A DNA stretch of 64,000 nt from Streptomyces liliiviolaceus (lineage in GTDB: Bacteria; Actinomycetota; Actinomycetes; Streptomycetales; Streptomycetaceae), in assembly GCF_018070025.1 (NCBI RefSeq), contig NZ_JAGPYQ010000001.1, forward strand, positions 5,952,001 through 6,016,000, given 5' to 3'. The notes beneath the pieces were generated by a model, which was not told where the DNA came from, did not search any database, and worked only from the letters and a program-made list of their open reading frames with translations. Position 1 is the stretch's first letter, and every line of letters begins with the position of its first letter. Below are positions 34,252 through 41,794 of the stretch, one piece after another. Position numbers and translations under genes: made by a program.

Positions 34252-34950
34252 TTACTGGGCCTCCGTGCGGCACTCCGGGTGGCCCCAGCCGTCAGGGTTT
34301 TTTGCGATGGTCTCGCCCGCCGCGTACGAGCGGCCGCAGCGGCAGCGGCCGGGGAACTTGGCCTTGAGCGTGCGCGAGGAGGACGCCGAGGAGGACGTGG
34401 ACGACGAGGAGGTGCGCTTCTTCGCGGAGGCCGCCTTCGGGGTCGCCTTCTTGGCCGCCGGGGACTTCGGCGGCTCGGGAGAGCCCTGCTCGCTGCCCGC
34501 CGGCTTCTGGACGAAAGCGGCCTGGCTCGCCGCCCGGTCCGCGAAGTCGTTGAGGGGATCGCCGTCGACCTGGTGCGCGGGCACGTACCGGAACTCCACC
34601 GAGCGTCCGTCGAGCAACTCGTCGATGCGTACGACGAGTTCCTGGTTGGCCACGGGCTTGCCAGCGGCCGTCTTCCAGCCCTTGCGCTTCCAGCCCGGCA
34701 GCCAGGTGGTGACCGCCTTCATCGCGTACTGGGAGTCCATCCGGATCTCCAGCGGCACGCCCGGGTCCACGGCCGTCAACAGCCGTTCCAGTGCCGTCAG
34801 TTCGGCGACGTTGTTGGTCGCGGTGCCGAGCGGGCCCGCCTCCCATTCCGTGGGGGTTCCCGTGCCGTCACCCACGACCCAGGCCCAGCCTGCGGGGCCC
34901 GGGTTTCCTTTCGACGCCCCGTCACATGCGGCGATCACGCGTTCAGCCAT
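34252..34950 (-). CDS. rnhA: Ribonuclease HI with C-terminal Cys-rich extension
   Basis: 232 residues. The RNase H domain (1-140) has the four acidic residues in context: ACDGASKGNPGP, NVAELTALERLL, RMDSQYAMKAV and NDFADRAAS, with the basic handle WLPGWKRKGWKTA. It degrades the RNA strand of RNA-DNA hybrids. A Lys/Ala/Ser linker of about 45 residues leads to a small module RCRCGRSYAAGETI...HPEC whose three or four Cys/His could hold zinc. ATG 34950 fits the family N-terminus (MAERVIAACDG); an in-frame ATG at 34962 is possible. Confidence 0.9.
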   Translation of the reverse strand: MAERVIAACDGASKGNPGPAGWAWVVGDGTGTPTEWEAGPLGTATNNVAELTALERLLTAVDPGVPLEIRMDSQYAMKAVTTWLPGWKRKGWKTAAGKPVANQELVVRIDELLDGRSVEFRYVPAHQVDGDPLNDFADRAASQAAFVQKPAGSEQGSPEPPKSPAAKKATPKAASAKKRTSSSSTSSSASSSRTLKAKFPGRCRCGRSYAAGETIAKNPDGWGHPECRTEAQ

Positions 34951-35035
34951 GGGCACGATCATGCCAGGGGCGCGGGGCGGGGTCGGGCACTGGGTGAGGT
35001 GCGTGCGTATGTGCGGGTGCGTCGTGGCTTGTCGC

Positions 35036-35097
35036 ACCGTTCCCCGCGCCCCTGGAAAACACAAGACCGCGCCGTTGCCCGCGCCCCTGAAAGCGGC
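35036..35097. repeat. Two copies of the dispersed CCCGCGCCCCTG repeat
   Basis: ttccccgcgcccctggaaa and, 30 bp later, ttgcccgcgcccctgaaag lie head to tail between the RNase H gene and the RpiR gene. Confidence 0.7.
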
Positions 35098-35160
35098 AGG
35101 TCTTCCGGCGCGGGGTGTGGGCTATGTTGAACCTCAGTGGGACACGAAGGAGGCGCACCG

Positions 35161-36084
35161 GTGCCATCGCCGCAGCAGGCCCGCGCGCAGGCGTCCGCGA
35201 TCAGTTCGGGGAAACCGGTCACGGAGGCGGAAGCGGCTCCCACGACCCGGCTGCGAGCCCTGTTCGACGGCCCCCGGCTCTCCCCCGGACAGCGGCGCAT
35301 CGCCCAGTACCTGATCGAGCACATCACCGAGGCTGCCTTCCTATCGATCACGGACCTCGCGGAGCGCGTGGGCGTGAGCCAGCCGTCCGTGACCCGTTTC
35401 GCGACGGCGGTGGGCTTCAGCGGCTACCCCGCCCTGCGGGAACGCCTCCAGTCGATCGCGCTCAGCAAACTCGCCGGCTCGCCCGACGCCGCCGAGGAGG
35501 CCCGGCCCAACGAGCTGCAGGCCGCCGTCGACGCGGAGATCGACAACCTGGAGAACCTGCGCCGTGACTTCGCCGATCCGGAGCAGGTCATCGAGACCGG
35601 CCGCGCGCTGTCGCAGTCCACTCCGCTCACCGTCCTCGGGCTGCGGATCTCCGGTTCGCTGGCCGAATACTTCGCGTACGCCGCCCGGCGCATCCACCCC
35701 GATGTCCGACTGGTGACCCGGGGCGGCAGTGTCGCCTACGACGCCCTGCTGCAGTCGCGCGAGGCGGGCGGCACCTGGGTGCTGGCCTTCACCATGCCCC
35801 GGCACGCGCACGAGACGCTGACGGCCATGCGGGTCGCCCGGCGGGCCGGTCTGCGCGTCGCCCTGGTCACCGATCTGGGGCTGGGGCCGCTGGCCGACGA
35901 GGCCGACGTGGTATTCGCGACCGGTACCGGCGCACGGCTCGTCTTCGACTCGTACGCCGCGCCCGTCGTGCTGTCCGCCGCTCTGCTCCAGGCCATGACC
36001 GACGCCGATCCCGAGCGGACGCAGGCCCGCTTGGAGGACTACGAACAGGTCGCGGACGAGCACGTCTTCTTCCTCAAGGACTGA
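35161..36084 (+). CDS. MurR/RpiR-family transcriptional regulator
   Basis: 307 residues. The N-terminal HTH_6 domain is LSPGQRRIAQYLIEH, ITDLAERVGVSQPSVTRFATAVGFSGY, seen in order from about residue 40; the SIS domain (about 130-280) contains LGLRISGSLAEYFAYAARR and VLAFTMPRHAHETL. SIS domains bind sugar phosphates or related effectors. GTG 35161 has AAGGAGG 7 nt upstream, which decides it against GTG 35137. Canonical SIS motif S-R-S-G-x-S is degenerate (RISGSLAE). A TATGTT box at 35124 may be the -10 element. Confidence 0.9.
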   Translation: MPSPQQARAQASAISSGKPVTEAEAAPTTRLRALFDGPRLSPGQRRIAQYLIEHITEAAFLSITDLAERVGVSQPSVTRFATAVGFSGYPALRERLQSIALSKLAGSPDAAEEARPNELQAAVDAEIDNLENLRRDFADPEQVIETGRALSQSTPLTVLGLRISGSLAEYFAYAARRIHPDVRLVTRGGSVAYDALLQSREAGGTWVLAFTMPRHAHETLTAMRVARRAGLRVALVTDLGLGPLADEADVVFATGTGARLVFDSYAAPVVLSAALLQAMTDADPERTQARLEDYEQVADEHVFFLKD

Positions 36085-36424
36085 TCAGAACCGATCGGGG
36101 CCGATCAGGACCGATCCGTTCCGGCCCTCCTCGGCCCATCAGCGGCATATGACTCCAGCATTCCGCAAGGCGAAATTCAGCCGCACAGGCACATGAATTT
36201 TTACATACCCTTGCTTACCAGACGGTATATATGAATACTTCTCGCTGATCGCGGATCCGGTGGGGTCCCGGTCGCCCGGGATCGCGGCGCACCCGCCTCG
36301 CGCCGCCCCGGGCGCAGGAACGGGCACCGCTCACGCACGCCCGTGGCGGCCCCGGTCAATCCCCTGGGCCGGGGCCGCCAAGAACGACCAGAACCGCCCG
36401 CCGGCCATCTCGGAAGCGATCCCC
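36085..36424. other. 340-bp intergenic region with AT-rich patch
   Basis: No gene is evident. Just after the RpiR stop, nested GATCGG/CCGATC repeats (36081-36118) could form a weak terminator. From about 36165 to 36245 base composition drops to near half AT, with TTGCTT at 36211 and a tatatatgaatac stretch at 36225-36237, so a promoter for the next gene is likely here. TACC-agac-GGTA (36217-36228) is a small palindrome inside it. Confidence 0.5.
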
Positions 36425-36808
36425 ATGTCCCTGACGTACTCACCCATCAGCACGGACTGGCCCTGTCAGGTCAAGACGCCCGGCAACCGTGACTGGGAAC
36501 GATCGGCGGCCAAATGGCTGCGCGAGCTGGTGCCGACCCGCTACGCCAGCTACCCGCTGCTGATCCGTCAGCCCGTCCTGCTCGCCCGGCACGCGCAGAT
36601 CCAGCTCCAGCAGGAGATCCGGGTCGTGCGCACCGCGCTGCACAGCGCGCGGGCCGAGCTGCCCGCCCTGGGGATGCCGGAGTCCGTGATCGAGCACACG
36701 ATCAAGCTGTACGCGGCCGAGCTGACGCAGTTGAACCACATCGCCCGGGGCGTCCGCGTGATCACGCAGGCGCTCGTGGAGAGCCACGGCGCACGTCAGG
36801 GCCACTGA
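36425..36808 (+). CDS. Small helical protein of unknown function
   Basis: 127 residues, all-helical by composition, no TM. It starts SLTYSPISTDWPCQVKTPGN, followed by WLRELVPTRYASYP and a long amphipathic helix HAQIQLQQEIRVVRTALHSARAEL, with a second near the end. GGAAG lies 9 nt before ATG 36425. The pattern suggests a coiled-coil dimer. I do not recognise the family; coding bias and start site support a real gene. Confidence 0.7.
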   Translation: MSLTYSPISTDWPCQVKTPGNRDWERSAAKWLRELVPTRYASYPLLIRQPVLLARHAQIQLQQEIRVVRTALHSARAELPALGMPESVIEHTIKLYAAELTQLNHIARGVRVITQALVESHGARQGH

Positions 36809-36861
36809 CCCGGTCACCGGCGACCCGCGGGGCACCATGGCACCCAGTTCCCCGATCGGAG

Positions 36862-36874
36862 CACACTGAGTGCC
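36862..36874. promoter_or_regulatory. Operator-like site before TetR gene 36908
   Basis: CACACTGAGTGCC matches 10 of 13 positions of the site GGTACTGAGTGCC that lies before the DUF35 gene at 37714. It sits 34 bp upstream of the TetR start, where an autoregulatory operator is expected. Confidence 0.5.
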
Positions 36875-36907
36875 ATCGACCTCTCGTGCGGTGCTAGGTT
36901 CCCCACC

Positions 36908-37696
36908 ATGAGCGAGGCACCCCGTCCCGACCAGGCGGCCGATGTGAGCACCCCGAAGCCGCCGATGCGGGAGTCCCTCGTCGCGGCGGCGTTCCATCTG
37001 TTCGTGGAGCGGGGGTACGAGCAGACCACCGTCGACGACATCGTGGCCCTCGCGGGCGTCGGACGCCGGTCCTTCTTCCGGTACTTCCCGTCCAAGGAGG
37101 ACGTGGTCTTCCCCGACCACGAGGGCTGCCTGGCCCGGATGACCGCCTTCCTGGGCGAGAGCGGCCCGGCGCACGAACCCGTGGAGCGCGTCTGCGACGC
37201 CGCACGCCTGGTGCTGCGCATGTACGCCGAGAACCCGGCGTTCTCCGTCCAGCGCTACCACCTCACCAGAAAGGTCCCGGGGCTGCGGACGTACGAACTC
37301 TCGGTGGTCTGGCGGTACGAGCGGGCGCTGGCCGAGTATCTGCGCGGACGTTTCTCGGGCCGGCCGGACGGGACGCTGCGGGCCGACGTCATCGCCGCGG
37401 CCGTGGTCGCCGCGCACAACAACGGGCTGCGGTCCTGGCTGCGTTCGGACGGCCGCGGCGACGCGGGCGCCGAGGTGGATCACGCCCTCGCCCACGTCCA
37501 GGGGGTGTTCGGGCCGCAGCAGGCGGCGGGCGCCCCGGCGCGGAGCCCCGGGCCGGACGGGAACGGGGCGGACGGGAACGGGGCCCGGGGCGGCGGCAAG
37601 GACGACGACGTGGTCGTCGTGGTCTCCCGGCGCGGCGCCCCGCTGTGGCGGGTCGTCCAGGAGATCGAGACCACGCTCGGCCGCGATCCCGCCTGA
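36908..37696 (+). CDS. TetR-family regulator linked to DUF35 gene
   Basis: 262 residues. The N-terminal helix-turn-helix is LVAAAFHLFVERGYEQTTVDDIVALAGVG with RRSFFRYFPSKEDVV, around residues 25-70. The C-terminal domain contains RYHLTRKVPGLRTYEL, close to the MftR-like or AcyltransfTetR group often found by acyl-CoA and thiolase genes. A Gly/Asn-rich insert (about 205-235) precedes a last segment VVVVSRRGAPLWRVVQEI. Operator-like GTGCC repeats occur upstream of this gene and of the next one. Confidence 0.87.
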   Translation: MSEAPRPDQAADVSTPKPPMRESLVAAAFHLFVERGYEQTTVDDIVALAGVGRRSFFRYFPSKEDVVFPDHEGCLARMTAFLGESGPAHEPVERVCDAARLVLRMYAENPAFSVQRYHLTRKVPGLRTYELSVVWRYERALAEYLRGRFSGRPDGTLRADVIAAAVVAAHNNGLRSWLRSDGRGDAGAEVDHALAHVQGVFGPQQAAGAPARSPGPDGNGADGNGARGGGKDDDVVVVVSRRGAPLWRVVQEIETTLGRDPA

Positions 37697-37713
37697 TTTC
37701 CCCACCGATTGAG

Positions 37714-37748
37714 GGTACTGAGTGCCTTTACCTGTGGCACTGCGTGCC
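37714..37748. promoter_or_regulatory. Two operator-like repeats before the DUF35 gene
   Basis: GGTACTGAGTGCC (37714-37726) and GGCACTGCGTGCC (37736-37748) have the same 5+3+5 form; the second is a perfect inverted repeat. Centres are 22 bp apart, two helical turns. They lie about 70-100 bp before the DUF35 start, and a -10-like tattct follows at 37751. The TetR protein encoded upstream is the likely ligand. Confidence 0.6.
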
Positions 37749-37816
37749 ATATTCTGAAGTCGTGCGCGGCGCTGCCCGCACCTTCAGATTCCGGCCAGGC
37801 GCAGGGAGATGACATC

Positions 37817-38266
37817 GTGTTCCACCGAGGAAGCGGGACCACGACGGGCCTACTCGACCCGGGGACGATTGCGGGAACAGGGGCGGCGGCGACCGCGGCA
37901 CCCGCCGAGGAGGGGCTCCTGTACCAGCGCTGCCGCTGGTGCGGGACCAGCACGTTCCACCGGCTGCTCTGCCCGGTCTGCGCGGGCAGCGATCTGCGTA
38001 CGGAACGCAGCGCGGGCCTCGGCGTCATCCGCCACGCGACCGTCGTGCAGCGCAACACGCCCGGCGCGCGCAATGTCTCGCTCGTCGAGATGGCGGAGGG
38101 ATTCACGGTCAGGGGCCGGGTCTCGGGACCGCTCGTCGCGATCCGCACCGGCGACCGGGTCCAGCTCACCACGTCGGCGGATCCGGTGCGCCGCGAGCCC
38201 GTGTTCAAGCTCTGCGACGAGCCCTTCTCCGGGCCGTACGCCGGGTCCTACTCCGGCTGGCACTGA
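37817..38266 (+). CDS. DUF35 OB-fold protein with zinc ribbon
   Basis: 149 residues. The rubredoxin-like zinc ribbon is CRWCGTSTFHRLLCPVC (two CxxC knuckles), followed by the OB-fold segment VIRHATVVQRN and the C-terminal PVFKLCDEPF. DUF35 proteins pair with thiolases or acyl-CoA enzymes and bind acyl-CoA. GTG 37817 has GGGAGAT 6-7 nt upstream. No thiolase is adjacent here, so its partner must be elsewhere. It is probably controlled by the preceding TetR protein. Confidence 0.85.
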   Translation: MFHRGSGTTTGLLDPGTIAGTGAAATAAPAEEGLLYQRCRWCGTSTFHRLLCPVCAGSDLRTERSAGLGVIRHATVVQRNTPGARNVSLVEMAEGFTVRGRVSGPLVAIRTGDRVQLTTSADPVRREPVFKLCDEPFSGPYAGSYSGWH

Positions 38267-38335
38267 GACACTCCGCTGCGCCGCGGGGGACACTGGGCGG
38301 GACGTATGTCCACGGAGAAGAGCCCGGAGGAACCC

Positions 38336-38845
38336 ATGCACGCCCAGGACGTTCTGGTCGAAGCCTACGGACGCATCAAGGACGAGGTGCACGCCGCCGT
38401 CGTCGGCCTCTCCCCCGACGAGCTCAACGCCCGGCCCGGCGGCACGGCCAACTCGATCACCTGGCTGATCTGGCATCTCACCCGCGTACAGGACGACCAT
38501 GTCGCCGACGCCTTCGGCTTCAAGCAGGTCTATCTGTCGGGCGGTTGGGCGGACCGCTTCGCACTGCCCCTCTCCGAGGACGACACGGGGTACGGCCATG
38601 ACGCGCGGCAGGTCGGCGAGGTCCGGGTGGACTCGGGCGACCTCCTGACCGGCTACTACGACGCCGTGCACGAGCAGACCCTGCGGGCGCTGGGCGGCCT
38701 GCGCGCCGAGGACCTGGACCGCGTCGTCGACGAGAACTGGACCCCGGCCGTCACCCTGGGCGCCCGCCTGGTCAGCGTGCTCTCCGACGACCTGCAGCAC
38801 GTGGGCCAGGCCGCCTACGCACGAGGGCTGTCGGCCGCCGACTGA
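38336..38845 (+). CDS. DinB/DUF664-family protein, probable thiol transferase
   Basis: 169 residues of the four-helix DinB fold. Likely metal ligands are His in LIWHLTRVQDDH and the late His in DDLQHVGQAAYARG. DUF664/DinB proteins in actinobacteria often act as mycothiol-dependent transferases or maleylpyruvate isomerase-like enzymes; the specific reaction is not readable. CGGAGGA lies 5 nt before ATG 38336, which I prefer to the in-frame ATG at 38306. Confidence 0.85.
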   Translation: MHAQDVLVEAYGRIKDEVHAAVVGLSPDELNARPGGTANSITWLIWHLTRVQDDHVADAFGFKQVYLSGGWADRFALPLSEDDTGYGHDARQVGEVRVDSGDLLTGYYDAVHEQTLRALGGLRAEDLDRVVDENWTPAVTLGARLVSVLSDDLQHVGQAAYARGLSAAD

Positions 38846-38895
38846 GCCCCCCGCCCGTACGTCCGGCGCTGTGATGTGCGCCTCAGAGGCAACCC

Positions 38896-38943
38896 CGCCG
38901 CCGCGATCCTCGTCCTGATCCACAACGAGGTGGCGCGGCGGCG
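38896..38943. terminator. Long hairpin after the DinB gene
   Basis: cgccgccgcg (38896-38905) pairs perfectly with 38934-38943, and an inner CCTCGT/ACGAGG stem (38908-38913 with 38925-38930) extends it. It ends 51 bp before a 32-bp palindrome and probably insulates the next promoter. Confidence 0.7.
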
Positions 38944-38994
38944 CCGGTGACCCGTCGAACCCAGGACAGTGATCCGAGGCGAAGAACCGGGGCA

Positions 38995-39026
38995 CTATAC
39001 ACAGCATGTATACATGCTGTGTATAG
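38995..39026. promoter_or_regulatory. Perfect 32-bp AT-rich palindrome
   Basis: The half-site CTATACACAGCATGTA (38995-39010) is followed directly by its exact reverse complement (39011-39026) with no spacer. Flanking bases do not extend it. It is AT-rich in a GC-rich genome and ends 45 bp before the TPR gene, so it is most likely an operator or promoter-overlapping regulator site. Confidence 0.85.
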
Positions 39027-39071
39027 GCAGGTCTGCCACGTCCACCGCACCCGGCGGACCGAAAGGCACCC

Positions 39072-40577
39072 ATGTACGGCAAGGCATTCGCGCCCGAGTA
39101 CCAAGGCGCGCTCACCACCCTGTCCGTGAACTCCTCGCTGGTCGACGTACTGGCCGCGGGCACCGAGCAGTTGCGGGCGGCCGAGCGCGCCGGGGCGCGG
39201 GGAGAGGCGGCCCGCTCGGGTCTGGCGGTCGCGGAGGCGCACCGGCGGCTCGGGCAGGTGGGCGAGGCGGACCAGGCGTGGAAGGCGAGTTACCGCGCGG
39301 CCCGCGAGGCGAAGGACACGCCCGCGATGGCATGGGCCCTGTGGAGCGGCGGCACGCTGGCCCGCCAGCGCGGCGCGCTCCGCCTGGCCTGGCGCCTGCT
39401 GGGGCTCGCCGCCGAACTCGGCGAACGCGGCGGCGACATCGTCGTACGCGGCTACTCGCTGGCCGGGATGGCGGAGACCGGCCGTATCCAGGGCGACTAC
39501 GCGGCGGTCGGCGCGCTGCACGAGCGGCTGCTGGCGGAGGCACGCGAACGCGGCGAGGCGCGGCACACGGTGTGGGCGCTCGAAGGCATCGCGCAGATGC
39601 ACCGCAACACCGGTTCGTACGACACGGCGTACGCGATGTTCGAGGAGGCCGCGGAGATCGCCGGCCGGGCGGACGACCGGCGTGGGCACGCGTGGGCGCT
39701 GCGCGGCCTCGCCGACATCGTGTCCGTGCGCGACGGGGACGCCGACCGCGCGCTCGGCCTGCTCGCCGAGGCCGAGGTGACGTGCCGCGAGATGAACCTG
39801 TCCAGCGCGCTAGCGTACAACCACAAGATGCGCGGCAACGTCCTGTACCGCGCCGGGCGTTACGCGCAGGCCCGGGACCTCTACCAGCAGGCCCTGTCGG
39901 AGTTCCGGGCGATGAGCGAGCCACGCGGGGAGGCGCTGGCCCGGCTCGGCCTGGCCAAGTCCCTGGCCCGCCTGGGCCGCGACCTGACCGAGACGGCCGC
40001 CGAACTGGCGGATCTGGCCCAGGTACTGGACCAGATCGGCCTCCGCCACGCCCATCGCATGGTCTCCCACGCCCAGACGGAACTGGGCATCACACCCGGG
40101 CCCGGGGCGGAGCCCGACACCGAGCCCGGCACCCTTGCGGACACCCAGACCGAGCCGGGCACTTGGCCGGACACCCGGGCGGAGTCAAGCACTTCGCCGG
40201 ACGCCCGGGCGGAGTCAAGCACTTCGCCGGACGCCCGGGCGGAGTCAGGCATCGCGACCGACTCCCGGAGCGAGCCCTGCGTCTCGACGCCCACCCCGAC
40301 CGGGCCCGGGACCGAAGCAGCCATCCAGCCCGGGCCCGGGACTGAGGCAGCCGCGAAGTCCCCGGTCCCCACCGAAGCCGGTGCCGGCACCGGCACCGGC
40401 CCATGCCCGCAGACGCGCCCGGGGCCCGACCCGGACCAGCTCGCGACACCCGGCTCCGGGGCAGGTACGAGCACCCCGCCGCCCACCGTCCACGTCCCCG
40501 CGAGCGCCCCTCCCGCCGATGACAGCCGCGCCACCACGCCCCTGCCCGGCCGGGCCGACGCGGGGAGCCGGCGATGA
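39072..40577 (+). CDS. TPR protein with low-complexity C-terminal tail
   Basis: 501 residues. Residues about 20-335 are a run of tetratricopeptide-like helical pairs (SGLAVAEAHRRLGQVGEADQAW, WALRGLADIVSVRDGDADRAL, NHKMRGNVLYRAGRYAQARDLY). The last 165 residues are Pro/Thr/Glu/Gly rich with a 30-bp tandem repeat encoding AESSTSPDAR. TPR proteins serve as binding scaffolds. The stop overlaps the polyprenyl synthase start (ATGA), so the two proteins are probably made together and may interact. GAAAGG 5 nt before ATG supports the start. Confidence 0.85.
   Translation: MYGKAFAPEYQGALTTLSVNSSLVDVLAAGTEQLRAAERAGARGEAARSGLAVAEAHRRLGQVGEADQAWKASYRAAREAKDTPAMAWALWSGGTLARQRGALRLAWRLLGLAAELGERGGDIVVRGYSLAGMAETGRIQGDYAAVGALHERLLAEARERGEARHTVWALEGIAQMHRNTGSYDTAYAMFEEAAEIAGRADDRRGHAWALRGLADIVSVRDGDADRALGLLAEAEVTCREMNLSSALAYNHKMRGNVLYRAGRYAQARDLYQQALSEFRAMSEPRGEALARLGLAKSLARLGRDLTETAAELADLAQVLDQIGLRHAHRMVSHAQTELGITPGPGAEPDTEPGTLADTQTEPGTWPDTRAESSTSPDARAESSTSPDARAESGIATDSRSEPCVSTPTPTGPGTEAAIQPGPGTEAAAKSPVPTEAGAGTGTGPCPQTRPGPDPDQLATPGSGAGTSTPPPTVHVPASAPPADDSRATTPLPGRADAGSRR
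40166..40255. repeat. 30-bp tandem repeat in the TPR gene tail
   Basis: Three consecutive 30-bp units (40166, 40196, 40226), containing cccgggcggagtcaagcac, are in frame; the third has diverged at its end. Confidence 0.85.
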
Positions 40578-41683
40578 CCGCGATGTCCTCCGCGCTCTCC
40601 CCCGCCCGGCCCGCCGCAGGGGCACGCGCGGGCGAGAGCGCACCTCAGTTGCTGGAGCACAGCCGTGCCCTCGTACGCCCCGCGCTGGCCGAGGCGATCG
40701 CGCGGCTGCATCCCTGGGTGGGCGAGATGGCCGCCTACTCCCTGGGCTGGTGCGAGCCCGGCGGCGCAGCCGTGTCCACGCCCGCGGGCGGCAAAGGACT
40801 GCGGCAGGCACTCGCCGTGCTGGGCGCGGAGGCCACCGGGGCCCCGCGGAGCGCCGGAGTGACCGCTGCCGTCGCCGTGGAACTGGTGCACACCTTCTCT
40901 CTGCTCCACGACGACATCATGGACGGCGACCCGACCCGGCGCGGGCGCCCCACGGTCTGGAAGGCGTACGGCACGGGCCCGGCCGTCCTCACGGGCGACG
41001 CGCTGTTCGCCCTGGCCGTGGAGACCCTCGCCGCCGCACCCGGCACCGGCATCCCGTCGGCCGTCCGCCATCTGTCCACCGCGCTCAACGACCTCGTACG
41101 CGGTCAGGCCGACGACCTGCTCTTCGAGAGCCGCCCCTGGACGGGCCCGGAGGCGGTCCGTCCCGACGAGTACCGCGCGATGGCCGAACACAAGACCGGC
41201 GCCCTGCTGGGCTGCGCGACCGCCCTGGGCGCCGTGCTCGCCGGCGCACCTCGCGAGACGGTCGCCGCGCTCGACCGTGCGGGCCGCCATCTGGGCATCG
41301 CCTTCCAGGTGGTCGACGATCTCCTGGGCATCTGGGGCGATCCCGCCGTGACGGGCAAGCCGGTCCACGCGGACCTGCTCCGGGGCAAGAAGACGTTCCC
41401 GGTCCTGGCTGCCCTCGGCACTCCGGCCGCCCGGCCGCTCGCCCGCCTCCTGAACTCAGCCGGCCCCCTCGCCCCGGCGGACGCCCGCCGCGCCGCGACC
41501 CTGATCGAGGACGCCGGCGGGCGCGCGGCGGCGACGGCGGAGGCCCGTCGGCACATCGCCGTCGTCGACATCTGCCTCGACCGCCTCCCCACAACCGGCG
41601 GCGACACCAGCAGCACGAACAGCACCCGCAGCACCGACGACCTGCGCGCGCTGCTCGACTTCCTCGTACGCCGCGAGATGTGA
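40574..41683 (+). CDS. Polyprenyl (probably geranylgeranyl) diphosphate synthase
   Basis: 369 residues of the trans-isoprenyl diphosphate synthase family. The first Asp-rich motif is DDIMDGDPTRRGRPT (about 113-127), the second DDLLGIWGD (about 248-256), and the early substrate loop GGKGLRQ replaces the usual GGKRLRP. It should elongate allylic diphosphates with isopentenyl diphosphate. Chain length depends on the residues before the first motif (TFSLLH), which are bulky enough to suggest C20 rather than long chains; this is a guess. No cyclase or terpene synthase lies next to it. Confidence 0.88.
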   Translation: MTAMSSALSPARPAAGARAGESAPQLLEHSRALVRPALAEAIARLHPWVGEMAAYSLGWCEPGGAAVSTPAGGKGLRQALAVLGAEATGAPRSAGVTAAVAVELVHTFSLLHDDIMDGDPTRRGRPTVWKAYGTGPAVLTGDALFALAVETLAAAPGTGIPSAVRHLSTALNDLVRGQADDLLFESRPWTGPEAVRPDEYRAMAEHKTGALLGCATALGAVLAGAPRETVAALDRAGRHLGIAFQVVDDLLGIWGDPAVTGKPVHADLLRGKKTFPVLAALGTPAARPLARLLNSAGPLAPADARRAATLIEDAGGRAAATAEARRHIAVVDICLDRLPTTGGDTSSTNSTRSTDDLRALLDFLVRREM

Positions 41684-41754
41684 CCGATTCCCTCCCCCCA
41701 CAAGCCCCTTGACGCTCCAGAAAGCCCTTGCCACACTCACCGCACCCCACCGTA

Positions 41755-41766
41755 GAAAACGCTTGC
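41755..41766. promoter_or_regulatory. LacI-type operator-like site
   Basis: GAAAACGCTTGC is centred on CG and pairs in four of six positions, close to the LacI/GalR-family core (aa-n-CG-n-tt). It lies 29 bp before the beta-helix protein gene. Streptomycete polysaccharide-degradation genes are often under such sites. Confidence 0.45.
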
Positions 41767-41794
41767 TACACACCCCCACACAGGAGAGGACGAG

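Noticed and set aside
36139..36327. 62-codon minus-strand frame in the AT-rich intergenic region
   Set aside because: No ribosome-binding site, mixed codon use and no recognisable feature; the region looks regulatory.
38995..39026. Palindrome as a hairpin telomere or resolution site
   Set aside because: It lies inside ordinary chromosomal genes, has no resolvase or telomere-protein gene nearby, and operator function is simpler.
38947..39129. Short plus-strand frame through the 32-bp palindrome
   Set aside because: It crosses the operator-like palindrome and the ribosome-binding site of the TPR gene and has no protein-like pattern.
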